Positions 26,857 to 35,636 of a stretch of DNA of 62,356 bases are shown in pieces. Where the stretch lies: positions 1-62,356 of the forward strand of contig CACWZP010000018.1 of the NCBI GenBank assembly GCA_902765395.1, read 5' to 3'. Position 1 is the stretch's first letter; each line of letters starts with the position of its first letter. A program made the translations under genes and the position numbers. The stretch is from an uncultured Eubacteriales bacterium (GTDB lineage Bacteria; Bacillota; Clostridia; Christensenellales; Aristaeellaceae). Under the pieces are notes generated by a model. It saw nothing but the letters and a program-made list of their open reading frames with translations, did not search any database and was not told the origin of the DNA.

Positions 26857-28038
26857 TCACTTGATGCTCGCCTGCATCGCCTGGGCCCAGACCCCGGCCT
26901 CGGTCTCGTCATCCCGCACCTGGCGCAGGGCGAGTATGAAACGGCCCTCCGTGTTGGTGTAGTCGCAGGTCACCAGCAGGAGCAGCCGGTCGCCGTAGCG
27001 CACGTCCACGGGGATCTTGAACATGCTGCGGCTCTGCAGCTTCAGCACGAACTTGTCAAACTCCACGTCGTCGAATATGAACTGGCGCACGTCGAAATAG
27101 CGGCGGTTGCCCGGCTCCATGCTGGCGGTGAAGGCGGCGAAGGCCACATAGGAGCGGTTTTCGTAGAGGGTGTCGAAGTGGATGACGGAGTGCTGGCGCA
27201 GGTACGCCAGGTCCTCGAACAGATCCAGCTTGCCGAACATGGTGCGGTTCTTCATGTTGTGGCCGTAGACGAGCAGGCAGTCGTCCTCCGGCACCAGCCG
27301 GTTCAGCCCGTCCATGAACAGCGTGCCCTCCTGGGCCTCGGCGCCCTCGAAGCTGTGGGAGAGGTAGAACTCGTTGTCGTTCTCCCGCTGCACCACCGGC
27401 AGCGACAGCACGCCGTCGATCTCCAGGAAGCCCACGGTCTCCGGGTTCAAGGCCAGCAGCTTGGAAAAGCCCGGCTGCACCGGCGGGACGGTGGGCAGCG
27501 CATAGATGCGGGTGTCCGCGCCGGGGGTGGGGATCAGCTCGTCCTCCACCAGGGGCATGTCCGCTCCGAAGGGCGCTTCGGTGGGCGTCGGCGCAGGGGT
27601 CGGCGCTTCGGTGGGCTCGGGCGTGGGCACCTCGGTGGCAACGGGGATCGGCGCTTCGGTGACGACGACCGTCGGCTCCGCGGTGGGGACGGCGGTGGGT
27701 TCCGGCGTAGGGGCGGCGGTGGGCACTGCCGTGGGAATGGCGGTGAGCTCCGGGGTGGGCTCTGCCGTGGGAATGGCGGTGAGCTCCGGGGTGGGCTCTG
27801 CCGTGGGAATGGCGGTGACGGTGACGGCCAGCGCGTTGTCCCGGCCCTCGTACAGGTCGGCATAGCGCCGGGCGTCGCCCTGTACGCGGCTGCGGTTGAT
27901 GTACCACCAGCCCACGTAGGCCGACAGCCCCAATATCGCCAGCGCCAGAACCACGCAAAACGCCGTCAGGGCCGCGCGCCGCTGCCGACGCGCCCTGCCG
28001 CGCTTGCGATTCGCCTGTTGCCGCCTGGATTTCTTCAC
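26857..28038 (-). CDS. Class B sortase with a long Thr-Pro-Glu-rich stalk
   Basis: A membrane-bound cysteine transpeptidase that joins surface proteins to peptidoglycan. The 393-residue protein has a very basic cytoplasmic start, one membrane segment (about 24-46), a stalk of TAIPTAEPTPEL-like repeats (about 73-150), and a sortase B domain with His260 (YGHNMKN), Cys358 (VTCDY) and Arg366 (EGRF). The start is a GTG with GGAGG 5 bases upstream. No canonical NPQTN or LPXTG substrate lies adjacent; the nearest candidate is the VPQAG protein at 53203. Such a repetitive stalk is unusual for sortases and may project the enzyme through a thick envelope. Confidence 0.9.
   Translation of the reverse strand: MKKSRRQQANRKRGRARRQRRAALTAFCVVLALAILGLSAYVGWWYINRSRVQGDARRYADLYEGRDNALAVTVTAIPTAEPTPELTAIPTAEPTPELTAIPTAVPTAAPTPEPTAVPTAEPTVVVTEAPIPVATEVPTPEPTEAPTPAPTPTEAPFGADMPLVEDELIPTPGADTRIYALPTVPPVQPGFSKLLALNPETVGFLEIDGVLSLPVVQRENDNEFYLSHSFEGAEAQEGTLFMDGLNRLVPEDDCLLVYGHNMKNRTMFGKLDLFEDLAYLRQHSVIHFDTLYENRSYVAFAAFTASMEPGNRRYFDVRQFIFDDVEFDKFVLKLQSRSMFKIPVDVRYGDRLLLLVTCDYTNTEGRFILALRQVRDDETEAGVWAQAMQASIK
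27726..27818 (-). repeat. 36-bp tandem repeat in the sortase stalk
   Basis: Two identical 36-bp copies (27726-27761, 27762-27797) and a partial third encode the 12-residue unit TAIPTAEPTPEL in frame. Copy-number change would lengthen or shorten the stalk without a frameshift. Confidence 0.85.
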
Positions 28039-28067
28039 GGGAACCTCCGAAACTCTAAGATAGTATC

Positions 28068-28096
28068 ATTATAAACCGAGCGGCGGGGAAATGCAA
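28068..28096 (-). promoter_or_regulatory. Sortase promoter (-35 TTGCAT, -10 TATAAT, 17-bp spacer)
   Basis: Read on the minus strand, TTGCAT (28091-28096) and TATAAT (28068-28073) are 17 bp apart, about 30 bases upstream of the start. Confidence 0.8.
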
Positions 28097-28131
28097 GGGC
28101 CGCGCCCATAGCCTGCCGCTGATCCCGCGCC

Positions 28132-28160
28132 GCATATCCCCGCGCCGCGGCTCATAAGCT
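28132..28160 (+). promoter_or_regulatory. Candidate sigma-E promoter of spoIVA
   Basis: GCATATC (28132-28138) matches the sigma-E -35 KMATATT at 6 of 7, and CATAAGCT (28153-28160) fits the -10 CATANNNT, with a 14-bp spacer. spoIVA belongs to the sigma-E regulon in B. subtilis, so gene and promoter type agree. Confidence 0.65.
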
Positions 28161-28192
28161 GGAGGTGAAAATGCAAGCAGGAGGCGCGTTTC

Positions 28193-29674
28193 ATGGATCA
28201 GAACACATTGTACCGGGATATTGCGGGCCGGTGCGACGGCGACATATACCTGGGCGTCGTCGGTCCGGTGCGCACCGGAAAGTCGACCTTCATCAAGCGG
28301 TTCATGGAACTGCTGGTGCTGCCCAATTTGCAGGAGGCCGGGGCGCGGGAGCGGGCCACGGATGCGCTGCCCCAGAGCGGCGCGGGCAGGACGATCATGA
28401 CCACCGAGCCCCGGTTCGTGCCGGACGAGGCCGCCGCGAAGGTGAAATTGAAGGACGGGGCCGAGGCGCGGGTGCGGCTGGTGGACTGCGTGGGCTACCT
28501 GGTGCCCGGCGCGCTGGGGCTGAGCGAGGGCGAGGAGGCGCGCATGGTGCGCACGCCCTGGTTTGACCACGACATCCCCTTCGAGGAGGCGGCGGAGCTG
28601 GGCACCCGAAAGGTGATCGCCGAGCACGCCACCATCGGCGCGGTGGTGACCACCGACGGCAGCGTGGTGGACCTGCCCCGCAGCGCCTACGAGGCCGCCG
28701 AGGGCCGGGTGGTGGCGGAGCTGAAGGCCCTGGGCAAGCCCTTTATCGTGATATTGAACGTGCAGAACCCGTCGGAGGCGTCCGCGGTGCGGCTGCAGGG
28801 CGAGCTGTCCCGGCGCTACGGCGTGCCGGTGCGGACGGTGAACGCCCAGACCATGTCCCTGGAGGATCTGAACGGGTTGCTCGCCGACCTGCTGTTCGAA
28901 TTCCCGCTGAAGGAGGTGCGCGTGCAGACGCCGGCCTGGCTCACGGCGCTGGCGGAGGACCACTGGCTGGGCCGCTCGGTGATGGACAGCGTGCGCATGG
29001 CCGCGGCGGGCATGGCCCGGGTGCGGGACCACGAAGCGCTGAAGGCGGCGCTGGATGAAAACGAGTACGTGGAAGGCGCGCTGCCGGTCAAAATCAACCT
29101 GAACGACGGCACGCTGGAGTACCGCCTGGACTTGAAGGACGGGCTGTTCTACCGGGTGCTGGGCGAGGCCTGCGGCGAGAACATCGACGGCGAGGCCCAC
29201 CTGTTTGCGCTGATGCGCCAGCTGGTGGCGGCGAAGCGGGAGTACGACAAGGTGGCCGAGGCACTGGAGGCGGCCCGGCGCACCGGCTACGGCATGGTGC
29301 CGCCCCGGATGGACGAGCTGACGCTCCAGCCGCCGGAGCTGGTGAAGCAGGGGCCGAACTACAGCGTGAAGCTGAAGGCCAGCGCGCCGAGCCTGCAGCT
29401 GGTGCGTGCGGACATCGGCGCGGAGGTGACGCCCTTCGCCGGCTCCGAGAGCCAGTCCCGGGCGCTGGCGGGCACGCTGGCGGAGCAGCTGGCCGCGGGG
29501 GACGAGGCCCTGTGGGACACCGAGATCTTCGGCCAGACGCTGGGCGATCTGGTGCGCGAGGGCATGAACGGCAAGCTGGACAACCTGCCCGAGGACGCCC
29601 GGGGCAAGCTGCGGGAGGCCCTGGAGAAGATCCTCAACGAGGGCGGCGGGGGCATGATCTGCATCATGCTGTGA
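28193..29674 (+). CDS. spoIVA: SpoIVA, spore coat morphogenetic ATPase
   Basis: SpoIVA polymerises on the forespore surface using ATP and forms the base layer of the spore coat. The 493-residue protein matches the usual length, has a Walker A motif Gly24-P-V-R-T-G-K-Ser31, and ends in the hydrophobic GGGMICIML typical of the C-terminus that contacts the membrane anchor. GGAGG lies upstream of the ATG, after a candidate sigma-E promoter. It is strong evidence that the organism makes endospores. A terminator follows. Confidence 0.96.
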   Translation: MDQNTLYRDIAGRCDGDIYLGVVGPVRTGKSTFIKRFMELLVLPNLQEAGARERATDALPQSGAGRTIMTTEPRFVPDEAAAKVKLKDGAEARVRLVDCVGYLVPGALGLSEGEEARMVRTPWFDHDIPFEEAAELGTRKVIAEHATIGAVVTTDGSVVDLPRSAYEAAEGRVVAELKALGKPFIVILNVQNPSEASAVRLQGELSRRYGVPVRTVNAQTMSLEDLNGLLADLLFEFPLKEVRVQTPAWLTALAEDHWLGRSVMDSVRMAAAGMARVRDHEALKAALDENEYVEGALPVKINLNDGTLEYRLDLKDGLFYRVLGEACGENIDGEAHLFALMRQLVAAKREYDKVAEALEAARRTGYGMVPPRMDELTLQPPELVKQGPNYSVKLKASAPSLQLVRADIGAEVTPFAGSESQSRALAGTLAEQLAAGDEALWDTEIFGQTLGDLVREGMNGKLDNLPEDARGKLREALEKILNEGGGGMICIML

Positions 29675-29680
29675 AGCAAA

Positions 29681-29713
29681 GCGGGGGAGCACGCTCCTCC
29701 GCCCTGTTTTTTT
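29681..29713 (+). terminator. Terminator of spoIVA
   Basis: GCGGGGGAG pairs with CTCCTCCGC, followed by CCTG and an eight-T run. Confidence 0.85.
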
Positions 29714-29824
29714 GGCTTGATTCCCGCTAACATTAACAGTATTGCAACGCAAAAGTGCCATAGAAATGTTAGAATAAAGTGTATGCCTATGTGTATGTGA
29801 ATCCGACACGAAAGCGGTGCGAGG

Positions 29825-30985
29825 ATGCAGGATAGAGACAACCAGGCGCGACCGGCGGCCCGCCCGGGCGGAACCGGGGTGGCGAAGCGCAAGACGGCCG
29901 GAAGCGCTTCCCTCAAAAAGAAAAAGAAGAAGGCCAAGGGCCTCACGCCCAAGCGCATCGCGGGGCGGGTGGGCCTGTCTGTGGGCACGGTCATCGCCCT
30001 GGTGCTGGTGGCCGCCATCGGCGCGGGCTTCGTGGCCTTCAAGGGGCCGTCCCGGAGCCTGGGCGACCTTCTGACCGTCACCATGCTGGAGACCAGCGCG
30101 CTGAAATTCGTGCCCCGCATCTACTACAGCAAGGCCGAGGTGGACGCCATACTGGCCCGCAACTCCGTGCAGGACGACGCCAGCGAGACCGATACCTCCC
30201 TGATCGTCGTCGCCGGGCCGACGCCGGAGCCGGGTTCGGAGCCGGTGGAGGCGGCCTCCAATGAGCCCAACCCGGAGAACCTGGCGTTTTCCGAGGACGG
30301 CATCGACGTGTACGAGGTGCATGGCGCCACCTATAACGGCTGGATGATGATCGTGCACGACCCCTCCCGGGTGTCCGTGGGCGTGTGCCGCGAGGAGTTC
30401 AGCTCCAAGCCTGGCATGCGGCTGAAGGAGATCGCCGCGCGCTACGAGGCCGTGGCGGCCGTCAACGGCGGCGGCTTCTCCGACGATGGCGGCGTGGGCA
30501 ACGGCGGCAGGCCCCTGGGCCTGGTCGTATCCCAGGGCAAGCTGCTCAACAAGGCCCGGCCCAAGTCCGACCATGCGGTGGTGGCGGGGTTCAACCAGGA
30601 CAACGTGCTGGTGGTGGGCAAGTTCACCACCGAGCAGGCCCAGGAGAAGGGCCTTCGGGACGCGCTGGCCTTTGGTCCGGCGCTGGTGGTGAACGGCGAG
30701 GCCGCCCAGGTGAGCGGATCCAGCTCGGGCCTCAATCCCCGCACGGCCATCGGCCAGCGGGCGGACGGCGCGGTGCTGCTGCTGGTGATCGACGGGCGAC
30801 AGGCCTCCAGCCTGGGCGCGACCTACTCCGACCTGATCTCCGTGCTGATGGAGTATGGCGCCATCAACGCCGTGAACATGGACGGCGGCTCGTCCTCGCT
30901 GATGTGCTACAAGGGCGAGTACCTGAACAAGGGCGTCATACTGACCGGCGACCGCGATATTCCCGACGGGTTCATCGTGCGCTGA
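29825..30985 (+). CDS. Membrane-anchored phosphodiester glycosidase (NAGPA domain), copy 1
   Basis: A 386-residue protein with a Lys-rich cytoplasmic N-terminus (KKKKKKAKG), one membrane segment (about 46-70), a linker with a short TPEPGSEP segment, and a C-terminal phosphodiester glycosidase (NAGPA) domain (about 160-386) with VNGGGF, GLNPRTAIG and NMDGGSSS. The family hydrolyses sugar-1-phosphodiester bonds; the substrate here could be a wall or capsule glycopolymer. It is the first gene of a two-gene module repeated downstream (29825-32116 and 32252-34586). I found no convincing promoter in the 110 bases after the spoIVA terminator. GAGG lies a few bases before the ATG. Confidence 0.85.
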   Translation: MQDRDNQARPAARPGGTGVAKRKTAGSASLKKKKKKAKGLTPKRIAGRVGLSVGTVIALVLVAAIGAGFVAFKGPSRSLGDLLTVTMLETSALKFVPRIYYSKAEVDAILARNSVQDDASETDTSLIVVAGPTPEPGSEPVEAASNEPNPENLAFSEDGIDVYEVHGATYNGWMMIVHDPSRVSVGVCREEFSSKPGMRLKEIAARYEAVAAVNGGGFSDDGGVGNGGRPLGLVVSQGKLLNKARPKSDHAVVAGFNQDNVLVVGKFTTEQAQEKGLRDALAFGPALVVNGEAAQVSGSSSGLNPRTAIGQRADGAVLLLVIDGRQASSLGATYSDLISVLMEYGAINAVNMDGGSSSLMCYKGEYLNKGVILTGDRDIPDGFIVR

Positions 30986-30997
30986 CGGAGGGCTGCC

Positions 30998-32116
30998 ATG
31001 AAGAAGAAAAAGATGCAGATGACGGGCCTGCTGGCCAGTCGGTTCTATCGGATCTATTTCATCGCGGTGTCCGTGGCGCTGATCGCCATCGCCATCGGCC
31101 TGATCTGGCTGCGCAGCGTGGTGAAGGACTATGAGACCGCCCAGCCAGTGCACGCCGCCGAGGTGGTGGCCCAGCTGTTCGAGCAGGGCGACTACGCCGG
31201 ATTGTACGCCTTCGACACCTCCGCCCGGGATATCTACGAGGGCGACCAGGCCTTCTACGTGGACAGCCTGAACCAGCTGACCGCGGGCCGGGCCATCGCC
31301 TGGCGGGAGGCGTTTTCCTCCAACCCGGACGAGAAGAAATACACCGTGACCCTGGACGGCGACAAGTTCGCGTCGTTCACCCTGGTGCCCAGCGGCGAGA
31401 CCACCGCCCACGGCAACAAGCTGTGGCAGCTGGGCAGCGTGACCACCAACGTGGCCCTGCAGGGCACGGAGGAGGCCGGCGTGGCGGCGGACGCGCCCTA
31501 TCGCGTCACCGCGCCCTCGGACTGCGCCGTGACCGTGAACGGCAAAACGCTCACCGAGGCCGACGTCGTCACCCCCGCCTATTCCATCTATCCCGAGGGC
31601 TTCCTGCCCAAGGACGTCACCGGGCCCATGCTGGTGGAGTACGGCTTCTTCTCGGACGAGGGCGAGCCCCAGGTGGCCGTGACGGACAAGGCCGGCGCGG
31701 CGATGGAGGTGAAGCACGCCGAGGACGGCTTCAGCTTCAGCTGCGACGTACCCGTGGACGCGGAAGCCGCCGAAAAGTTCAGGGACCCGGTGCTGAAGCT
31801 TTCAGAACGCATCGCCAAGTTCACCGTGGACGACCTGAGCCGGGATCGCATCGGCATCGCCCCGGACTCCCCGGCGGAGAAGATCCTCAAGAAGTTCAGC
31901 AACTCCTGGGCCCCCAGCCACAAGTCCACCAAGGTGCTGAACCCGCAGGTGTCGGAGTTCCGCATCGTCTCGGACAACTGCATGACCTGCCACGTGTCCT
32001 TCGACTTCGTGCTCACCTCCCGCCGGGAGAACGACTATACCTATCCCACGTCCTACACGCTGTGCATCATCAAGCGCAAGGGCAAGGGCGCGCTGTACAA
32101 TATTATCTTTCACTGA
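30998..32116 (+). CDS. Membrane-anchored protein of unknown function, module copy 1
   Basis: I do not recognise this family. The 372-residue protein has a short basic N-terminus, one membrane segment (about 18-38), and a large extracytoplasmic part. An N-terminal region (about 50-150) resembles a ketosteroid-isomerase-like fold in length and pattern only (VAQLFEQGDYAGLYAFD). The C-terminal part has a conserved CMTC pair and a further Cys in YTLCII. It is clearly paralogous to the protein at 33402, with long shared stretches such as KFASFTLVPSG. It lies 12 bases after the NAGPA gene, so the two are probably cotranscribed and may work together outside the membrane. Confidence 0.75.
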   Translation: MKKKKMQMTGLLASRFYRIYFIAVSVALIAIAIGLIWLRSVVKDYETAQPVHAAEVVAQLFEQGDYAGLYAFDTSARDIYEGDQAFYVDSLNQLTAGRAIAWREAFSSNPDEKKYTVTLDGDKFASFTLVPSGETTAHGNKLWQLGSVTTNVALQGTEEAGVAADAPYRVTAPSDCAVTVNGKTLTEADVVTPAYSIYPEGFLPKDVTGPMLVEYGFFSDEGEPQVAVTDKAGAAMEVKHAEDGFSFSCDVPVDAEAAEKFRDPVLKLSERIAKFTVDDLSRDRIGIAPDSPAEKILKKFSNSWAPSHKSTKVLNPQVSEFRIVSDNCMTCHVSFDFVLTSRRENDYTYPTSYTLCIIKRKGKGALYNIIFH

Positions 32117-32251
32117 TTGTCGGCGTCCCCTACAGGCGCCGCCGACCCGCGCGACCCCGCTTCGCGGCGGTCCGCTAATCAGACCCATTGATGCTCGCCG
32201 GCTTTCTCTCCCGGCAAACCGAAGCATACAGAATTCTATCCGGAGGCCTTT

Positions 32252-33391
32252 ATGCAAAAGACCAAGAAGAAACTGACCAAGGCCCAGCGCCGCCGCAGGC
32301 GCAGGAACCGCCGCATCGCCTGGAGGGCGACGCTCTGCGTGCTGACGCTGATCGGCCTGGTGCTGGTGGCGGCGCTCAGTGCCGGAGAGGCGGCTTTCAA
32401 CGGTCCCTCCCAGACGGTGGGCGACCTGCTGACCGTGTCTATGCTGGAGACCAGTGCGCTGAAGTTCGTGCCGCGCATCTTCTACAGCCAAGAGAAGCTG
32501 GACGAGGTGGTGGCCCGCAACTCCGTGTCCGAGGACAACGACGAGACGGACACCTCGCTGATCGTGGTGGCAAAGCCCACGCCCATCCCGGATCCGGGCG
32601 AGGTGCAGGCCGCGGAGGCAGGCGAGGGCGAGGCGCAGACCGCGGATGCGGCGTCCACGCCCCAGCCCACGCCCGCGCCGGAGAACCTGCTCTCCAGCGA
32701 GGATGGCATCGAGCTGTACCAGGTCAAGAGCGGTACCTATAACGGCTACATGATGGTGGTGCTGGACCCCTCCCGGGTCACCGTGGGCACCTGCCGGGAC
32801 AAGTTCAACGGCTCCCGGGGCCTGCAGCTGAAGGACATCGCCAAACGCTACGACGCCCTGGCGGCCATCAACGGCGGCGGCTTCGAGGACAAGGGCGGCG
32901 TGGGCAACGGCGGCACGCCCGTGGGCCTGGTCGTGGCCCAGGGCAAGCTGATGCACACCGGCAACGCCGGCCAGTACAACATCACCGTGGGCTTCAACCA
33001 GGACAACATCATGGTCCTGGCCAAGAACATGTCCAAGAGCGAAGCCAAGGAAAAGGGCATCCGCGACGCCATCACCTTCGGCCCGGCGCTGATCGTGAAC
33101 GGCGAGCCCGTGGCGGTCAAGGGCGCCAGCTCAGGCCTGAACCCCCGCACGGCCATCGGCCAGCGGTCGGACGGCGCGGTGCTGATGCTGGTGATCGAGG
33201 GCCGGCAGGCCTCCAGCCTGGGCGCCACCTATGCCGACCTGATCTCCATCATGCTGGAATACGGCGCCATCAACGCCATCAACATGGACGGCGGCTCTTC
33301 GTCGCTGATGTACTACAAGGGCGAATACGTGAACAACGGCGTGGTGCTGACCGGTTCGCGCACCATGCCCACGGCGTTTATCGTGCGTTGA
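32252..33391 (+). CDS. Membrane-anchored phosphodiester glycosidase (NAGPA domain), copy 2
   Basis: A 379-residue paralogue of the protein at 29825. It has a basic N-terminus rich in Arg and Lys, a membrane segment (about 27-45), a linker containing PTPIPDP and PQPTPAP, and the NAGPA domain with the same INGGGF, GLNPRTAIG and NMDGGSSS motifs. The stretch ETSALKFVPRI is identical in both copies. The linker is longer and more Pro-rich than in copy 1. GGAGG precedes the ATG. The 135-bp gap before it holds GC-rich hairpins but no clear promoter, so read-through from copy 1 is likely. Confidence 0.85.
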   Translation: MQKTKKKLTKAQRRRRRRNRRIAWRATLCVLTLIGLVLVAALSAGEAAFNGPSQTVGDLLTVSMLETSALKFVPRIFYSQEKLDEVVARNSVSEDNDETDTSLIVVAKPTPIPDPGEVQAAEAGEGEAQTADAASTPQPTPAPENLLSSEDGIELYQVKSGTYNGYMMVVLDPSRVTVGTCRDKFNGSRGLQLKDIAKRYDALAAINGGGFEDKGGVGNGGTPVGLVVAQGKLMHTGNAGQYNITVGFNQDNIMVLAKNMSKSEAKEKGIRDAITFGPALIVNGEPVAVKGASSGLNPRTAIGQRSDGAVLMLVIEGRQASSLGATYADLISIMLEYGAINAINMDGGSSSLMYYKGEYVNNGVVLTGSRTMPTAFIVR

Positions 33392-33401
33392 CGGAGGGCT
33401 T

Positions 33402-34586
33402 ATGACCGCGAAGAAGAAAAAGAAGAAGAGCATACTGAAAAGCCGCTTCTATCAGGTGTATTTTATCGTCGTGGCCGTGGTGCTGATCGCCATCGCCATC
33501 GGCACCTTCTGGCTGCGGGACGTGCTGGCGGACTATGAATCCGCCCAGCCCGTGTACGCCGCCCAGGAGGTGGCCCGGCTGTTTGAGACGGGGGACTACC
33601 AGCGCCTCTACGACCTGGACACCTCCGCCGAGCAGATCGCCGGCGGCGACAAGGCCTTCTATCTGGAGAGCATGGAGGAGATCACCTCCGGCAAGTCCGT
33701 GGAGTGGTCCGATGCCTTCTCCACCGACGAGGATGTCCGCAAGTACAACGTCACCCTGGATGGCGAAAAGTTCGCCTCCTTCACGCTGGTGCCCAGCGGC
33801 CAGACCACCCGCCGGGGCAACAGGCTGTGGAAGCTGGGCGAGGTGACCACCTACGTGACCCGCCAGGAGCCCGAGCCCACGCCCGAGCCAGAACCTGAGC
33901 CCACGGAGGCGGAGCCCGAGGCCGAGCCCACGCCCACGCCCGAGCCGGTGGAGCTGTTCGAGTGCCGGGTGACCGTGCCCAGCGGCTACAGCGTCACCGT
34001 GGACGGCGTGGCCCTGGACGAGCAGAACGCCCAGATCGCCGCCGGTCAGCTGTTTGAGGACGGCTTCCTGCCCGAGGGCGTGGAGAACCCGGCCACCACC
34101 GTCTATGTCTATCACTCCGAGAACGAGAACCCCTCCGTGGAAGTGGCGGACGAGACCGGCGCGGCCGTGACGCCCAAGGCCGACGCGAAGCGGGAGCGGG
34201 TCTGGACCTGCCCCATGAAGGAGGACGAGGAGCTGAAGCAGCAGTACGGCGAGGCTGCCTACAAGCTGGGCCAGCGCATCGCCAAGTTCATGTCCAAGGA
34301 CGCCAACAAGAACGCCATCATGAAGGTGTGCCTGAAGAACAGCCCCGCCCGGGCGATCTTCGACAACCTGTCCAACACCTTCGCCACGCCACACACCTCC
34401 AGCTCCTTCAAGAACCAGGAGGTCACGGAGTTCTACAAGCTGTCCGACACCTGTTTCACCTGCCGCGTCAGCTTCGACTACGTGCTCAAGACCAAGGCCG
34501 GCGACCGGGTGTTCCCCACGGCCTACACCTTCTGCGTGGTGAACCAGAACGGCAAGGGCGGGCTGTACAATCTGCAAATCTATTGA
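33402..34586 (+). CDS. Membrane-anchored protein of unknown function, module copy 2
   Basis: A 394-residue paralogue of the protein at 30998, with the same membrane segment (LIAIAIG), KFASFTLVPSG and the C-terminal CFTC and YTFCVV cysteines. It differs by an inserted Pro-Glu-Thr stalk (EPEPTPEPEPEPTEAEPE and following, about 150-185). It lies 10 bases after the second glycosidase gene. Preservation of gene order and spacing in both copies argues that the pair acts as a unit. Confidence 0.75.
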   Translation: MTAKKKKKKSILKSRFYQVYFIVVAVVLIAIAIGTFWLRDVLADYESAQPVYAAQEVARLFETGDYQRLYDLDTSAEQIAGGDKAFYLESMEEITSGKSVEWSDAFSTDEDVRKYNVTLDGEKFASFTLVPSGQTTRRGNRLWKLGEVTTYVTRQEPEPTPEPEPEPTEAEPEAEPTPTPEPVELFECRVTVPSGYSVTVDGVALDEQNAQIAAGQLFEDGFLPEGVENPATTVYVYHSENENPSVEVADETGAAVTPKADAKRERVWTCPMKEDEELKQQYGEAAYKLGQRIAKFMSKDANKNAIMKVCLKNSPARAIFDNLSNTFATPHTSSSFKNQEVTEFYKLSDTCFTCRVSFDYVLKTKAGDRVFPTAYTFCVVNQNGKGGLYNLQIY

Positions 34587-34599
34587 TGTTGGATAAAAA

Positions 34600-34640
34600 C
34601 GAGGGAACGGCACTTGCCGTTCCCTCGCTTGCGTTTTGGG
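34600..34640. terminator. Bidirectional terminator between convergent genes
   Basis: CGAGGGAACGGCA-CTT-GCCGTTCCCTCG is a 12-bp-plus perfect stem, preceded by AAAA and followed by a weaker T stretch, between the stops at 34586 and 34642. Confidence 0.85.
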
Positions 34641-34641
34641 T

Positions 34642-35460
34642 TCATTCCTTCAGGATGTGGATGGTGCAGCTGGTGTTTCCGATGTAGTTCCGCTCGGCGT
34701 CGAAGTCGTCCAGCGAGGCGCAGATGAACGCCGTGAGCCAGATGTCCGTCACCCGGCTGATCTGCTTGCCGGCGGTCAGCTTGATGGAGGTGATCAGCGT
34801 GTCGGACTTCATCTGGCTGCTTTTCAGGTGGGAGTAGAACTGGTGGGGCTTGCGGTGGTAGTCGTCGTAGAGCCAGACCTCGATGAACTCCGTGTGCTCG
34901 ATGTACTTGGGCGAGAGCATGGTGTACTTGATCTCCGTGCCGTCGTCCAGGGTGTAGCGCAGGGTGTAGCCGATCTTGCAGGCGCTCGCGTCGGGGAACT
35001 GCTTCCAGGCCGCACCGAAGATGTCGCCGAAGAAATCGCCGTCCAGCTGGGCCTCGTCCGAGGCGATCACTTCAAAGGAACCGATGTCCTTGCCCTTCTT
35101 CCAGGGAGCGGAGAAGGTTTCGCCCATGCGCACCCTGGGGGAGTAGGCCTTGCCCTTGGGCGTGTAGAAGGACACCACGTCCGGCCGGCTGCCGGGCACC
35201 ACGGTGGGCGTGGGCTCGGGCACGAGGGAGGGCGTGGGCTGGGGCGTCGGCGCAGGCGTCGGGGTGGGCTGGGGCGTCGGGACGGCCTCCGCCGTGGGCT
35301 GGGCCGTGGCGGCGTCGAGGCTGGCATAGGCGGGGACGTCCCGCTTTGGGCGGTTCAGCAGCAACAGCGCCACCGCCGCCAGCGCCAGCGCGCCCAGGGC
35401 GATCACGATGATCTCGATCCTGCGCCGCCGTCGCAGCGCCCGCTTGTTGGACTTTGCCAT
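34642..35460 (-). CDS. Membrane-anchored Pro/Thr-stalk protein of unknown function
   Basis: I do not recognise the C-terminal domain. The 272-residue protein has an Arg-rich start (RALRRRRR), one membrane segment (about 17-36), a PTPQPTPTPAPTP-type stalk (about 58-92), and a folded extracytoplasmic domain of about 175 residues with two C-terminal cysteines (AFICAS and TSCTI). I start it at the ATG at 35458-35460, with GGAGG 7 bases upstream; 8 further codons in frame are rejected. A TATAAT at 35496-35501 (minus) is a plausible -10. The architecture matches the sortase and transglutaminase proteins nearby. Confidence 0.75.
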   Translation of the reverse strand: MAKSNKRALRRRRRIEIIVIALGALALAAVALLLLNRPKRDVPAYASLDAATAQPTAEAVPTPQPTPTPAPTPQPTPSLVPEPTPTVVPGSRPDVVSFYTPKGKAYSPRVRMGETFSAPWKKGKDIGSFEVIASDEAQLDGDFFGDIFGAAWKQFPDASACKIGYTLRYTLDDGTEIKYTMLSPKYIEHTEFIEVWLYDDYHRKPHQFYSHLKSSQMKSDTLITSIKLTAGKQISRVTDIWLTAFICASLDDFDAERNYIGNTSCTIHILKE

Positions 35461-35562
35461 GGGGATTCCTCCAGTGAGCAGCAAATTACGAGGCTATTAT
35501 ATAACAAATCGGCGGGAAATAAAAGAGCCAATTCTTTCAACGTCGTTGCAACAGAAATGTCC

Positions 35563-35591
35563 TTGATATTGTGGCGCTGGGTCGATATAAT
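35563..35591 (+). promoter_or_regulatory. Promoter of the LRR membrane protein (TTGATA, 17 bp, TATAAT)
   Basis: TTGATA (35563-35568) and TATAAT (35586-35591) are 17 bp apart, 46 bases upstream of the start at 35637. It is divergent from the -10 of the gene at 34642. Confidence 0.82.
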
Positions 35592-35636
35592 ATAAATGTG
35601 AAAATGTGTGCACTCGCATGAATTCGGGAGATTGAC

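Noticed and set aside
27580-27820. Repetitive DNA resembling a CRISPR array
   Set aside because: Repeats are in frame, encode a Pro/Thr stalk, and have no unique spacers.
29742-29775. TTGCAA and TAGAAT upstream of the first glycosidase as a promoter
   Set aside because: The spacer is 22 bp, outside the usual range, and no better pair was seen.
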